A DNA stretch of 64,000 nucleotides from Protonemura montana (lineage: Eukaryota; Arthropoda; Insecta; Plecoptera; Nemouridae). Shown here in pieces: positions 38,147 to 51,336 of the stretch; position 1 is the first letter of the stretch; each line of letters opens with the position of its first letter. The position numbers and the translations under genes are program-made. The notes beneath the pieces are model-generated. The model had not been told where the DNA came from, did not search any database, and worked only from the letters and a program-made list of their open reading frames with translations. The stretch covers positions 3,628,570 through 3,692,569 of the forward strand of contig OX387602.1 of the NCBI GenBank assembly GCA_947568835.1, in the 5' to 3' direction.

Positions 38147-41100
38147 CGTGAGAAAATGACTTTCCCCCTTTTTTTCTCGGCTCGTTCGCTTCGTGCTGAG
38201 CCGTGACGAATCACCCCTGACCCCGCCGGCTCTCACGGCTGGCCCGGTGACTTGATGAATGTGTCCACACAAAGTGAATGCCCACCTGTTGGAAAAAAAA
38301 ACACCGCACACATCTCCCGGCGTCGACATGTCGCATAGCTAAAAGCTTCACAGGCATCAGCATGAATGCCACTTAGTGCACAAACGAGGCGATCTCTCCG
38401 TGTCTGTCGTTGCCGCCGTCGCCGCCGTCGCCGCGTCAGGAAGCAGGAAGAGTGTCATTTTGCTGTATATCGATCAAACAGATTACCTTCAATTATTCAA
38501 CGGCGATTCTGTGATTAATGAATGGCGTGTCGGCCACTCCAACGACCCCCAGCGTCTCCCCTGCCCCAACGAAGACGTCGCAATTGCTGGAACAGGTCAA
38601 CGATGCGCTCTCCACTGTCAAGTCCGTAGGCGCATAACACTAAGATCTAAAGATGAGAAGGCAGCGAGCTCTGCACTCAATTTGCGCGATGCTTAAAGAC
38701 AGCTGGGTTAGTGGCCATACATAAGGAGAATGACGTTGCTGGGGGAGCGACGCTGGCATGGGAAAGCGGTGCAGCCCCCGGCCCGCTCGTTGTCGGATTG
38801 TCGACGTCCACGAAGGGTGGGGTGGTGGGTGGGTGGGCGGCGGTCGGCGGGGTGAGGGCCGTGGCGGCGGCGGGGGACGAAAGAAATCTTAATTAACGAG
38901 TCTATTGTTCTGAGAGCACTAGGGTGTGCACTGAGTGACGGCAAAGGAAAAACGAGGAAAAGAGGAAAATAGAGAAGCTGATTTTCTATTTAAATGGGGG
39001 CTCGGTGTATAGTACGACAGTGGACGTCTTCCTTAACCGTGGTTAACAGATCGATTGACCAATATTAGCTGTAAGAAAACAACAGTTATCGAATGGTTTA
39101 GATGTTTTCTCATTCTGCAGGAGGCGAGGGCACTGCACGTGGTCCCTGGTAGGATTTTCTAGGGATGACTATACAGGAGCGACGACCACGTGGCTAGCAT
39201 GCTAATCACCTTCCACACGGATTGAATAATTAATTAGAATTCTTCCCGCTTTTTCTGTGGTTTCTTTTCTTGTGTTTCATTTCGGAGTGGATAAGAGGAT
39301 TCAATAAAGAAAGCGGAGTTTTTAAATCGCGTGCCTCGCTGATTGCGGCCTATGGTTTGCATTCGGGTGCTGATGATGCTTAGGCTGCCGGGGCCGACAT
39401 GCCGGTCCAGACTCCGACGATATACAAATTAACGTGATTGGGGCACTTCATACTTCATTGAGAGCTGCTATTTTAAATTATAAAATTGTAACTCGTATTG
39501 TTAAAAGTTTTAAAGTTTCTCCGCAGTTAAGGTTGAGAGGGTAGTACGACGCGAGGATTTTCGCGTGCAAGCTTTGCTAGTAGCTATTGTACGCGAACGA
39601 CTAAAAATGCAGAATAATGCAATTGAATTGAATCATTTCTGAAAACTTGATTTCAAGCAAATAAATATTTACGACGATGTTTTTTATGGGCGAAAATAAA
39701 CGAACCATAAACGAGGGCAGGGTATTAGTCATGTTATTGTTACCTTTCCGCTGGAGCTAGTTGTACTTAAGCTTATTACAAGTAAGAAATTTAAAAAAGC
39801 TTACGGTGCTCTGCATTGCTTGGTGAATGGGGTTGAGGTGAACCGAAAATTTTCCTGTGCACCCAGGAAAAGATAGAAAATAAGCTTAAAACCAACGTGT
39901 ACAGAATTAACACGGTATAATAATTTAGAACACCCAAGTGTATTAAATGGCAGTCTGGCAACAGCGGCATTGTCTAATGCTTATGAGGGCGAGTAATTTA
40001 ATTATGAACCTACACGGCGGCATCGTAAAACAATCTAGACGAAATCAATCAATATCGAATGATTTTCCAATCACTCTACTCCCTTCAAAAACTGAACAGG
40101 GATAAAAATAATATCTTCGGTCTCACTTCTCTTTTACCAAAAGATTGATGTATTAAAAATGTTATTAACGCTTCCCCTGTGTACGATCGTTTCTCTTCTA
40201 TCCTTTGCCTGTCTTTTTCAAGCAATAGCGATGTCTGCGCGAGCTCGTTCGTAGTCTCGGGGCCAGTGCATCCCCATTCCATCACAACGGTCACCATTCG
40301 GTTAGGATCACAAAAAATCCTATTCGCTATACGAATAAAGAGATACACAAATTAGTTAATTCTCAACTTGGTGTGGTGCACCATGATGTTGTCCTTAAAA
40401 ATCCCTGATTTTGTGTTTCGCTGTTACTTTGCATCGCTGGAAGAGCAAACCATTTGATTCCGAATCATCGCGATCACAGCATGTCTGGGATCGGAGCTGG
40501 ATAGAATGGGATCCATGATCGAGCAGAGGGTGGAAAATGTAAGAGAGCCGTCTACCAGATTTGATTGGATGCGATCCACGAAGTGATTTACTGGCGCTGC
40601 CACAAGAAGAAACACAATAAAAATTTAATGGCGCGTCACCAGGAAGATTCACTCAATAAAGTTATATTTACTGAATTGGTTCTGAAAATCTTCTAAACAG
40701 GATAAGCCCGTCAATGGGATTTAACACGATGATTTGTTGTGGTTGCGACTTCAAGTGCTCTTCGATACCAGAATTATCCCAATAATCCTGATCTTTCAAC
40801 CCTCGACACAAAAAGCGTTTCAACGTACAGCGACGTGTTTGCGCCATGGAGCCGGAAAGTCTTTTAAGCCGCGAATGCTTACAGCACTGGGACACAGTGC
40901 AATGCTCTAAGTAAATACCAGAGGGAAAGGCTTATTTGGAGCGACCGTTAAGCTTTAAAAATGCCATATCAAAAAGAGGGTTGATTTTGAGGGCACGGAA
41001 TTGTGCCAATGTTTCGGTTTTCTTGCTTACAGTTCGGCCGACGTGGTCGGTCCTGTTGGACCTCTTTTCGCACCAAATCGGTCATTCATCACTTTACTTT

Positions 41101-41309
41101 CCATATACTAGTGCAGCGGGGATGATTTACAGCCTCTCTCTGCGGGGGTGGAAGTGTGGCTGACGTTATTCGGAAAATAGAAACTCAAAAATGAGACATT
41201 TTCTCGAGCGCTAGTGGTGGTTATGAAGCAATTATCCATTTCCACGTTCATTTATTAATTTGAAAAACGGTGCAGTTGTTCAAGAATATGTTTTTGTTTT
41301 GTTTTTCAG

Positions 41310-41392
41310 GCAGAAGAAAAGGCCCGAACCGTGACGCGCGCGGGACGGAGCCTCCATCAGTTGTCCGGCCTCCCGGCAATCGACTACCAAAC
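41310..41392 (+). CDS. Candidate upstream Myt1 exon
   Basis: A strong acceptor (TTTTGTTTTTCAG ending 41309) and a donor GTAAGA at 41393 bracket 83 nt. Read from its first base, the segment is open (AEEKARTVTRAGRSLHQLSG, then LPAIDYQ) and ends with two bases, exactly the phase needed to join the single leading base of the exon at 49322. No domain is recognisable and a second frame is also open, so this rests on splice signals and phase only. It could be a chance pair of sites. Confidence 0.3.
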
Positions 41393-42601
41393 GTAAGAGC
41401 TGCTCCAGGGAACACTCGCACATTACCCTGCTATGTTTATTGCATCAATATGTTTCCCGGGTAAATCATCCGTTAGTTCTAATGTTTTACAATTCTGTCG
41501 CAGCTGGAAGAGTGCCTTGCCTAAAACACTGCGAGACACATACAACAAGGTTTTGCATGATACATGGTCTCCACTCTGACGGTGGAAGGTAATAAAAACT
41601 AAGAATAACGAAAGAGAATTGCATAAATATGGCCGTATTTCTCTACTAAAAGAACATATCCCGAGGGAGTCAAGAATGCGATAGGGAAAGGAAAGGAAAA
41701 ACTGATGACTAATTTGTCCAAATTCTCATTGGAGGGAAACACACTGCGATAACAGAGCTGTGCCAAGCTGTTTCCTCGGGTTTTTAGTCTGATTTACCGT
41801 GCAGGAGCAGATATCACTTAAAGAGAGGGTGGGGGCTGCTGGGACCGAGCCGAGAGAGTCGAGCTTTCGGGTAGAAAATGGCGGAGAAATATCGCCACCT
41901 TCCAAGCCAGAGGCATGATACGTGTTTTTAACTAAGCCCGCAAAGATTCCGTGATCTTCATTGGCCAACAAATAGGCTTACATGGTATTTTTTTTAAGCT
42001 GACTTTCCATAAACCTCTGGCTTTAGCCTATTCGAGTTGTTCGGGCAGCGTTCGGCTCCCTATCTCTCATAAATCAAGAGAGCAGATATCACATATTGCC
42101 GATAAATCAGTCTAGTGCCCAAGTTACTTAGAACGTCGAATCGACTGTCGTCTTTTCGCAAGGTGTAGATGTATCAAACCCAGCGTAAAACATTGTTATC
42201 GTGCAACTGAGGACTTGAGGAAAGTCCACGCTTCAGTTGATTGACTGCTGGCTTCAGAAGAAATGTATATTTCAATTGCAATTAGGAAAGAACTGTGTTA
42301 ACATTTAGTAGGTCAACTTTTATAATTGAAGCGCAAAGAAGAAAAGTTTGGGCCACTCCAGTTCGTGTTTGGAAAGAAAATGAAAATTTGCGGAAATTCT
42401 CGGCAACCATCGAGAGGTCTCGCTGTTTCCTTGTCGCACCTCCACTTGATTTAGAAACACAAATTAAAAGTTTTAATTTTGGAGCACGAATCACTTGGTT
42501 TTTAACCGTTTGCTCGATCACCAGGCCCGAATTGCCAGCTGATCGATGCGTGCATGCATCGAGTTAGGCTGCAGGCGTCTCTGCATGTGAAACGAGTGGG
42601 T

Positions 42602-42621
42602 GGGGGGGGGGGGGGGGGGGG
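42602..42621. repeat. G20 homopolymer
   Basis: Twenty consecutive G, preceded by GGGTGGG-like sequence. It is the longest pure G run in the window. Confidence 0.95.
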
Positions 42622-43117
42622 CTCAAGCCCTCTGTGCAGTTAATTAGCCTTCTGTGATTCTTTCAGCCTTCGGTTTTTAATGTAATTCCACGGGAGAATT
42701 GGAAGTGGAAGTGAAGAATATTAACTGGAAGGGCGAGTAAGCGTTTTTGTTAATTGGTTTCATGGCGCGCGGCCGCGTCTTGATTAGTAAGGGATTAAAA
42801 AAAAAACTAGGTCGTTAAAGCCAGGATTGCCATCGCATCAATAGAATTAAACAACTTGCCCACCATATCGGACAAAACATAATTATTTATATGCTTTTTT
42901 CCCTCTATGTGCGCTCCGGCTTTTTTCAAACCCCCCAAGGATAGAGAATCAAATAAATGTACGTGGTTTTCCTCGTCCCCGTGTTCTGCAAGTTGTCTCC
43001 ACGATTCATGCGACTCGTAGTAATAAAAAAAAATCTATGCATTAATTACCATTTTCATGAAATTGGAATTTCACGTCGGGACATCTCAATGCGATTCGTT
43101 CTGTTGTGACCATCCTC

Positions 43118-43250
43118 CGGCGTCGGCGTCCCTCGCTCCAACCCCCTTGACAGCGTCGGCCACGGCGACGACGACGACGCCGCCGACTTCGCCACCCTCG
43201 CGGCGTCGGGGCGTCCGAGCCATTGTCGCCGTCGGCTTAACGGACGCCGT
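43118..43250. repeat. Long GGCGTC/GACGCC island
   Basis: GGCGTCGGCGTC at the left, a central (GAC)n run, then GGCGTCGGGGCGTC and GTCGCCGTCGGC at the right, so the words occur in both orientations. Frames on both strands are open because of the repeat and are not convincing genes. Confidence 0.7.
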
Positions 43251-46200
43251 TTCGTATTGCCACGTGCAAAGGACACAGCGAAAAGTTAAAAAAATTAGTG
43301 GAGAATAATTAAATTCTAAACAAACATAGTAAGACAGCCTCACATCACCAGTAACGCGTTATGATGTAGGCACCTCGACCAGTCTCTCCTTACCGCCTGA
43401 CTCCACCACAGCCTATCTTGTTCTTGATATTTTAATTATTTTTGCATTTTCTGGTGAAGCAAAATCACCTTTTACCACCTCGCGCGTTCGCGCCACGGAA
43501 AATAATTAAAATTAATGACAATGTCGCACCACACCGGTCTTGAACAAAAGCGCTTTTATTTGCCGAGTGCCGTGAAGCTGAGCGTTGCCCACTCTGTTCG
43601 CTCTTTTAATTTGTGAACGTCATCGCCGGTTTAATTGAAAAAGCACCCTCAGTCTTCGGCTGACCACGTCCCTAGCCGTTACAATCTGTCTTATATTATA
43701 TTCACACACGGCGGTGGCGTCGGAGTCATGTCAAGGCGACGCGGCCCGGCTTTGCATCGCGAACGCCTAAGCGACGTCTCATTGCAGCCCTCGTGAATAC
43801 TAACACAAGCATCTTTCACTGTCCGCGCGATGAAAGAAGCTTGCACGGCCGGATTTCATTTGCATAATGTCCCCTCTGTGTTTAAGCGGCAAGGTAAGCC
43901 GCACTAGGACCTGCCTGCCTCGCGCCACCGCGGATGACATATTTGAAACCTCACCCGAATATTCTACATGGTTTTATGATGTCACATCTTTCAATTTACA
44001 TTCAATTAAACTCTGGAAAAATTCGTTTTTTTTTTATGATAATGCCGTTTAGCATTCACGCAGCGTCCGTATGAACGGTATCACTTCGAATTACTTTTTT
44101 TTTTGCCGTGATGCGTGCTGAATTTCTATATTTTTCTTTCGGTATTGGATCCATTGCTTGCCTGGGCGACTATTCCATTACCGTTCTCGTATGGACGGGT
44201 TGACTAAACACTGGTCAGTGGACAAAGCATTATGCTTAATCCTAAATCAACTGAAAGCCAGAGTGTATAGTCGGCGAGTCCCGAGTAATTTGATTGTAAT
44301 TTAATCCGGTGAGCGAATGGACGGCCTGCTCTGATGACAGCATTAATGTCGTTAAGGGAAGGCCGCTTGTAAGTCATTTATCATCTAAGACGTCGTTAAT
44401 GTGTTCACTTATAACATATTGTGAATTAATACGCAAGTCTCCAGCCCCCATCGATACCACTCTATTCGCAGCTCATGTTTTTATTCATTTCTCTGCATCA
44501 GCTTCGTATTGGCATTCGCATAATAAGCAAATTTAATGACCGAAATCCACAAGCCATGCATGACTTACACGACTTTTATTCAATTGGTCTGTGCCTTCAA
44601 ACTCAGTTTGTAAAATTGTTGAAAAAAAATGAAAATAAAAATCCATTGACGATTTTTTTTTGGCGAAAAAGTCAGGTATGATTTTATATATTACAGTGAT
44701 GTTTAGTGTTTTTGGTTTACGAGTCATAAATTCTGTTAATGATAAACCACCCCATGCCTATGCTTGAATGCTGTGGTTTCGAGATTTAACGCACACAACT
44801 CGTGCATCCAGACAGAAAAATCACATCAACTTTCCATTCTATTTCTCTAGTCTATTAGTTACGTGTCTAATAATACCTAATAAACCGTGGCATTAACTTT
44901 CGTCTGCACATAATGTTAATTAACAGACAGGTGTCAGATACAAAGACACTGCGGAATGATACATTGCATGCCTTGGTGTAATCATTGTATTCTTCCCTCG
45001 CCTCGTGAACAGCGAGCTATGCCGGCACTGCGTCGGGTCCCTAGTCGGCTGAGACGTGTTCCTAAACGTGGTGGCACGATTTTCCAGGCTGTTTTCCTTC
45101 AAGGAGGTCGCTTGTTGTCGGCGCGCTCGTGATACCTGTCACATTCTCCCTCCGACGCGATCTGTTTCCTGACGCCACTAAAACATTCTCGGCATTCCGG
45201 CTGCACCTTAACGCGGGATTTGCCTTGCTTCTGTAGATTAATATCACTCAGTGCCCGCGTGATACCCAAGTCTGCCTTGCTTGCGACCAGTCAGTCATTT
45301 GTTACTGTAATGCAACCTGCTGCACTAGAGGCTAAATCTATGGTCTAAGTACCCACTTAGCCTCTGGCTGATATTTCACCTTAGCACTGCACCAGAATAA
45401 AAACGAATTCAACCGATTTAAATACCACTGTTACCACTGGTTACATCGATAATCCCGCTAATGCGCCTGGTATTTTACTGTGGGGAAAAATACAATACAT
45501 ATGAAACGAAACTAGTCACGCTAAAAACACGGATCCCTTTGAAAAAGAAGTGATCATTCCATCAATCGTGATTATCGGCGAATAAAGAAGTGAAACATCT
45601 ACAAGCAGCGATAGCATCACTAACAGCTTGCTCCTTCCTTCTCAATTCACCCCACACCCCCTTGCCACCCTACCGATGCGAAAGGCACCGGGCAATTTGC
45701 TCTCTTGAGCAGCGCCACATGGCTTCCCGCTCGTCCCCGCTCACGGCGTCGCGACGCCCACAAATCACGCGGCGTCGAAGCCGTTAGCTAAGTAAGGGGG
45801 GCGCAGCGGCCACGGGGCCCCGACGGCGGGGTCCTGCACCGGCCATGCGTCATACGGCACCCGTCGACCGGGAGTAATTAAAGTACGGCGGCGCGCTTGG
45901 GGGCCGCGAGGGACATATTTTCATCCGACAGAAAACTGGGTGACAAACACGAAAACAAAAAGTCAGGGGCCGCCGTGCATGGCAAAGACAAGGTGCGAGA
46001 AGGCAAAAACAAAGGCAAACAGCGTGTGGTGGTTGTGGTGTTGCCTGGAAAACTTTGTTGGCGAGTTCAGATATTTGTAAATTGCTTATGGATGAAGGGA
46101 AATGTTTAAGCATTGCGTCAAAGACTCGGTTTATTTTTCTTTTTTAAATTAAGAGAGTGTTGTTTTCATGAATGTGTATGAGCGTTTCCCAGAAAACTTG

Positions 46201-49200
46201 TAACGTTCGTTTTAATTTTTATCGCAATTGATTCTGAAAGCAGTCTCAAGTAATTGTCCGCCTCTCCCACTTTCTGCTGCCCCTCGAACGCGACGGTAAT
46301 TGTTGCTCGCTCGTTCCCGCATGCACTCAGCCAGTACATTCGACAGTAATAACACATTTCTCAATCGAAATCATTTTTAATTTTCTCGTAATGTTCCCCG
46401 TGGTAATGCGACGTTGAGATATCGATTGTGTGCAAACCAGCAATCATCCTGGTGTTCCCGCCATGCCTGAGTAAGTCCGAGCTCCACGACACACATGCTA
46501 AGTATAGTGCGCCGGGAGTTTTGTCAAAAACTGTGTTCGCGTTCGGTGTAATGTGTCACGCAGCGTCGCCCCGGGCAACGCGTTGACCACGTGATAGGAC
46601 GGCATGGCACGTGGTGGCGTGACGACGTCGACCATGCGTTGCCTGCTTGCACGGGCCAGGGGTTCCACGACCGACCTACCTTCGCTCGGCACCAGGCGAC
46701 ATGTACCGTGGAAAAGTTGCCAGAAAAATATGCGTAGAACACGGGCTCATTGCCCATGTTAATTTTAACGTCTTCTCCCGGGAAAGTCATATCGAAAAAA
46801 AAGTCAAAGTCTTCCAAGACACTCAAATTTTCTTTGTTTCTCTTCGTCTACAAAAGACGCCGTCCTTTTAATCGACTATTCGCTCATCATCCTAATTTAG
46901 AAGAGTTGGTAATTGTTTCCATAATAGACTCTGGAGAGTTTTTTCCTTCGTGTAAAATTGTTATGTTCTCTCCATTGTATCGTATTTTTCTTGCATCCAC
47001 TTTGCCCGTTCACTCATTTCCTTGCCTTGTAAGAGCCGCGCGAGCAGGCAGTGAGAGAGGCACTTCTTTTCTTATCTCATCATGTGATTTACATGTATTA
47101 GCGCGAAGGGGGAGGAGAATTTTCCGCGCAGCTGGCTGAAAAACGGGTGGATCTGGCTCGACAGAGTGGCACCATGGTGTGCCGTTCATCTCGCACACCT
47201 CATCACGGAAGGAGCGAGCAGTGAGCGGCCGCCGCTCCCCGCGCAGCACGACACTAATTTACCCATCTCCTCGTTGACGTAGACTTTTTGTGGGTCGCGG
47301 GGGTCGCCGCCGACGGGGCAGTCCACCCCGATAACATCAATCTACGTGTCTCGGCGCGAGATAACTAGCTGCCGTACGCCAGGGCGCGTTACGTCGAGTT
47401 AGGACAGCATTTTCTTAGCTCGACTGCGGCGTAAAATAGAGGATGGACGTCGCCGGCGTCGTCGTTTCCGTTGAGTCTGATTCTCAAGCGTCCACTTCGG
47501 GGATCACTCAATGACCTCCCTTCGATCGGACCGCCCCCTCGGCTCTAAAAGGAATTGATCCTGCTAAATTATTTAGTCCGATCGTTGAAAGAAAAGGAAG
47601 AGTAACGACGTCTCCGCTCGGTCGGTCCGAGTTTTTCAGGCGCAGCAGAGCTGAGGGGGGGTGCAGAGGACTGCGACGACGGCGATCCGGCTGTGCGGAG
47701 GAGATTGTCGTCGAGAGGCAAAGAAATAGGAGAGCGTCACATGTAATGAGCCGGTGTAAAACAGTGCAGCAACACAATTCACCCCCTCCCTCCAACGGTC
47801 CTAGTGCCAGCCAGTCCCTGTCGACGAGCACTTTAAGGCGAGCCGACGATAGTGTTCGCTAAGAGTTAGGACCTATTCGCAACGTTACACGGGCAGCCTC
47901 TTAAATTAACCCCGCTAGTGCAGTAGTCGGACGTCTCCGCCTCCCTAATGGTGAGAAAAAGACGGACGAGATTTAACCTCGCCCCCCTCACTTCTCCTCC
48001 ACTTAAATGGCGTAATCCGTCTGGATTTGCCATTCGGTCCTTGATTTAGCGGCCCTGCTGCCTGCTGAAAAGAAAAAGTGATAATGTCTTAAGCCGCCCA
48101 CTGCTTAAACTCTGCCAGTGAGTTTTGGTTTAAAGCAAAGGGAATGAGGGTTAACTAGAGGGGCTTTGAGAATGAAGTTCAAAGCTAGGTGGTTGGAGGT
48201 GGTTTATCTAATTTCAAGCACTTGCTTCCGAGAGCCATGTCCCTATTTTACCTTTGCTATCTCGCGTGCCATGCAGCGAAAGCCGCGCCAGGAACCTCTT
48301 ACGCACCGTGATTACGTCAACGTGTTACTTGGCTACCAATTGCACGTGAATCCGGCACCTCCACTCGGCCTCAGATGCGCCAGACTCTGTCTCGGTGCGA
48401 TGCAGTGTCAATTTGAATTGGAATCACGTGGTAACCTCGTCAATTTGTTCAAGATAAACGCCGTTCAGACCCAAATGTTTTGCACATTCGAAATCTGAGA
48501 CAACTCGAAGCAGTTTAAGTCACCTCCATCGCTCCATCGTTCCACGTTCACCTAGAGTCAACAGCAATATATTGCTAAACAAGGCCCGGGGCCAGGATAG
48601 GCACGGACGGCGGGCGCAGTTATTAGCTAGTGGTTCCAGACGTCCAGATTAATTCCGTGATTAAATTTCATAGAGCAGCGAGTAGCGGCTTGGTAAAGGA
48701 GCCTAACGGAACGGATCACATCCTGATGCTGGCCCTTCCCCCCACCCCCCTTACCCTGGACCACGCCACACTTCACCCACGTCGTCGTCGCCGTCGTCTC
48801 TGCATACACACTACGGTGGATGGGCGCTGTGGGTGGGTGGGTAGGGGGTGGGGGGATATTACACGCGAATCATTCAATTTCAGCCCGTACCAAGCCGCCG
48901 AGCCTTCCCTCAACTCTCGTGCACCTTAATAATATTATCCGCGCTCTCGTCTGTATGGAAATTACCAGACTTGTTAAAGAACCACGTGTTTTTTTTTTTT
49001 TTATGAAAAGTTTTTCCACAAACAGATTTCAGCGTCATATACGAAAAGCCATAAGAAGGCGATTTTAATTTGGAGTCTACGTTCGGAATAACTTGTCTAG
49101 TCAAGCTGCTCGCGTATCTCGTCGCAAAGAAAACTTTTGCGGAAGTTGTGTTGACGACGAGCCGCAGAGCTGTGGGGGATGGGAGGCGGCGGCAGGGGGC

Positions 49201-49321
49201 GGAGGGCGGGGGGCGGGAGCGGGTTGCCGCACGGAATGTGCTCGTCGTGGTGCTTTTTCTAAAAATTCTTTCCTCTCTCTAGGCGAAATATTAATGAACG
49301 CAATCTCGTGTACTGTTTCAG

Positions 49322-51336
49322 GCCATCTAATGTGGCTTCTCCTCCGGCGCATCTCGCCGTCGCCGCCGCCGCGATCCCGCCGCAGCTGAAGAAACGGAAA
49401 TTGGAAGCTCTAGTCGAGCCTGCCGGTAAAGTTATAGGTAAAGGGAAGTTGCATCCACATCAAACAAGTATTAAGAAGACATCACACAAGAAAGAGGAGG
49501 AAGTGCGCATGCTCGAACTGGGCGATAGTGGTGTAAAGGGCGATAAAGACACTGTTGAGATGATCGCCAAGCGACGAAGAAAAGCACCGCGCAACAACAA
49601 TGACACCTTGCCTGCCGAAGATTCGTCTCAAAAAGAGACAGAATCCGACGCCGCCATCAATCAAAAGCCGACGGTGCTCCCACAAAAGAAGCGTCAGCTC
49701 GCCGCGGGCTCGTCGCCGATTCGCAGCCCCGCGCGGAAGGCGGCCAAGGCGACGCCTGTGACCTCAGCGGGCGTCGCGGCGGCAGCAGCAGAGGAGCCCG
49801 TCGATGACGAGACACTCATCCGGGAGACGGAGGCAGCGCTCAAGAGCCTTTCGGGAAGCTGGCCAGGCCCGCGTGGCTCGTTCTACAACCGCGGCAACGC
49901 GGAGCACGAGGAGCGCTTTGAGTCGCCGAGCTTTGAGAACCTTTTCGAAGAGAAGAAAGTTAACAACAAGGTCGTTCCGTCGTCCGCGTCGTCGACATCC
50001 TCGGGGTGCAGCGACTCTCCCGTGTGCTCGCTCAAGGACGTGATTACCTTGCGCGGGCAGCAGTCGGAGAGCAAGCTGCAGAAAAGCGTGTCATCTGACA
50101 ACAAGGCCAGCGCCCCGGCGACGGCCCCGGCCAAGCCAGACAAGGAAAAGGCAGCGGCGGCGGTGACCACCAAGTCCGGCAAAGCGTCCAAGCCGGACAA
50201 GGAGGCAACTCATAACCCGCCAACGTTTCAGGAGACCAACGAGCTTGAAAACCTTCTCAAGATCGAGAACGAGTGCGCAACGATTCAGTCCCAGGTGGGC
50301 GCCAATGGCAGCTCGCACGAGTCGAAGCGAGGCGTTGAGAAGGGCCGCGACAAGGGAGACAAACCGACGTTGGCGGCGGCACATTCCTCGTCAGAGGTCG
50401 TCGCTGGGTCCGGTCGAGTGCCAGAGTACGCGGCCGCAACGTCGCGGTACGAGCCAGACTTCAACGAGCTGGTCGACGACTCGTCCAACGAACTCGAGAT
50501 CGACATGTCCGATCCGGCTGGCGAGAAGGACGAGGACGACTCGGATCGGTGCAAGTCGGAAAACAGGAACAAGAGGAAAGAAGACGACGAAAAGAAACAC
50601 CTGCAGCAAAACAATAACAACAACTACTCCAACTACCCTGACCGACAGCCGATGTTCGGACTGTCACACCACCAGCGAAACTTCATAGGATCAAAACCGA
50701 CGGCGAAAGTTCTCTCGTCTTCCGCGTCGTTCTCTACCGGCTCGGCATTCCGAGCAATAAATTCGTCGCAAGGGATGAAAGAGACATCATCTAACCGAAC
50801 GGCGGGATCGTTAGACATTCAGAGCTCCGTGGGGACATCGATTCCCCCATTGGGTCCTTTCCCCGCGGCTGCAACGTTCGTCGGCTACCCCGGCGCGCAG
50901 GGCGCGGCGACTGACAACTCGGCATCCAACAATCACCACTCGATGACCTCCCTGGACGCGAAGCACCCGCCGTCGACCGTGTGTCTCCTACAGCTGAAGT
51001 CATCCGAAAAGGAGGCGGAGGCAGAGGCCCCGGCCGAGGTAGCGAGTCCGGCCGGAAAGGCGGTATCCGTTGGGTCCCCCGACGCTTCGGGGTCTAAGCA
51101 GTACACGATCCTGCAGCCCGCGGGCGCCGGGTCGCGCGCCGCGACGGCCATCCAGGACGTGACCCGCGAAGGCGTCGCGTGCGTTGCAGCCGTCAGCAGC
51201 AGCACCCCAGTCTCTATTCACCACAACTCGGCGGTACCGGGCGCGGGAGACCCCACCAAGATGGCCGACCAGAATAGCTGTCCGCAGGAGCTGAGTCGGC
51301 CGCTGCCTCTTCACTCCCCGTCGACCATCAACAGGG
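49322..51336 (+). CDS. Myt1: Myt1 large N-terminal low-complexity exon
   Basis: The acceptor is TGTTTCAG ending at 49321 and the donor is GTGAGT at 51337. The exon opens with the last base of a codon and ends with the first base of the next. It encodes 671 complete codons without a stop. Visible parts are KKRKLE (residues 23-28), a second basic patch AKRRRKAPR, a helix-like segment beginning [14 protein letters not shown] at about residue 165, runs of Ala/Lys/Pro, an acidic stretch ([17 protein letters not shown], then EKDEDDSD) and an Asn-rich run. The tracts suggest a disordered regulatory region. In vertebrate relatives a KKRK sequence follows the first single finger; here the residues before KKRKLE contain no Cys-Pro finger, so that finger is either in an unseen exon or absent. 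If the donor is not used, the frame stops at 51452. Confidence 0.9.

Larger units (their letters stand above)
18798..41309. other. Long gene-free stretch, probably intronic or upstream Myt1 DNA
   Basis: Unique AT-rich DNA with simple repeats, GC islands (19334, 26090-26370, 27130, 30540-30600) and scattered TAATTA/TTAATTAA words, for example near 27781, 29750, 32768 and 39228. The longest frames (31982-32428 plus, 33539-33994 plus, 35387-35758 minus) are at the length expected by chance in this much DNA and have no domain. Small exons with ordinary splice sites could be hidden here. Confidence 0.5.
41393..49321. other. Gene-free stretch upstream of the first secure Myt1 exon
   Basis: If the candidate exon at 41310 is real, this is a 7.9-kb intron. 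It holds G20, the 43118 island, a GC-rich patch at 45740-45910 and a G-rich segment at 49170-49225 just before the large exon. A 110-codon frame at 48166-48498 has mixed composition but no domain. Confidence 0.5.
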
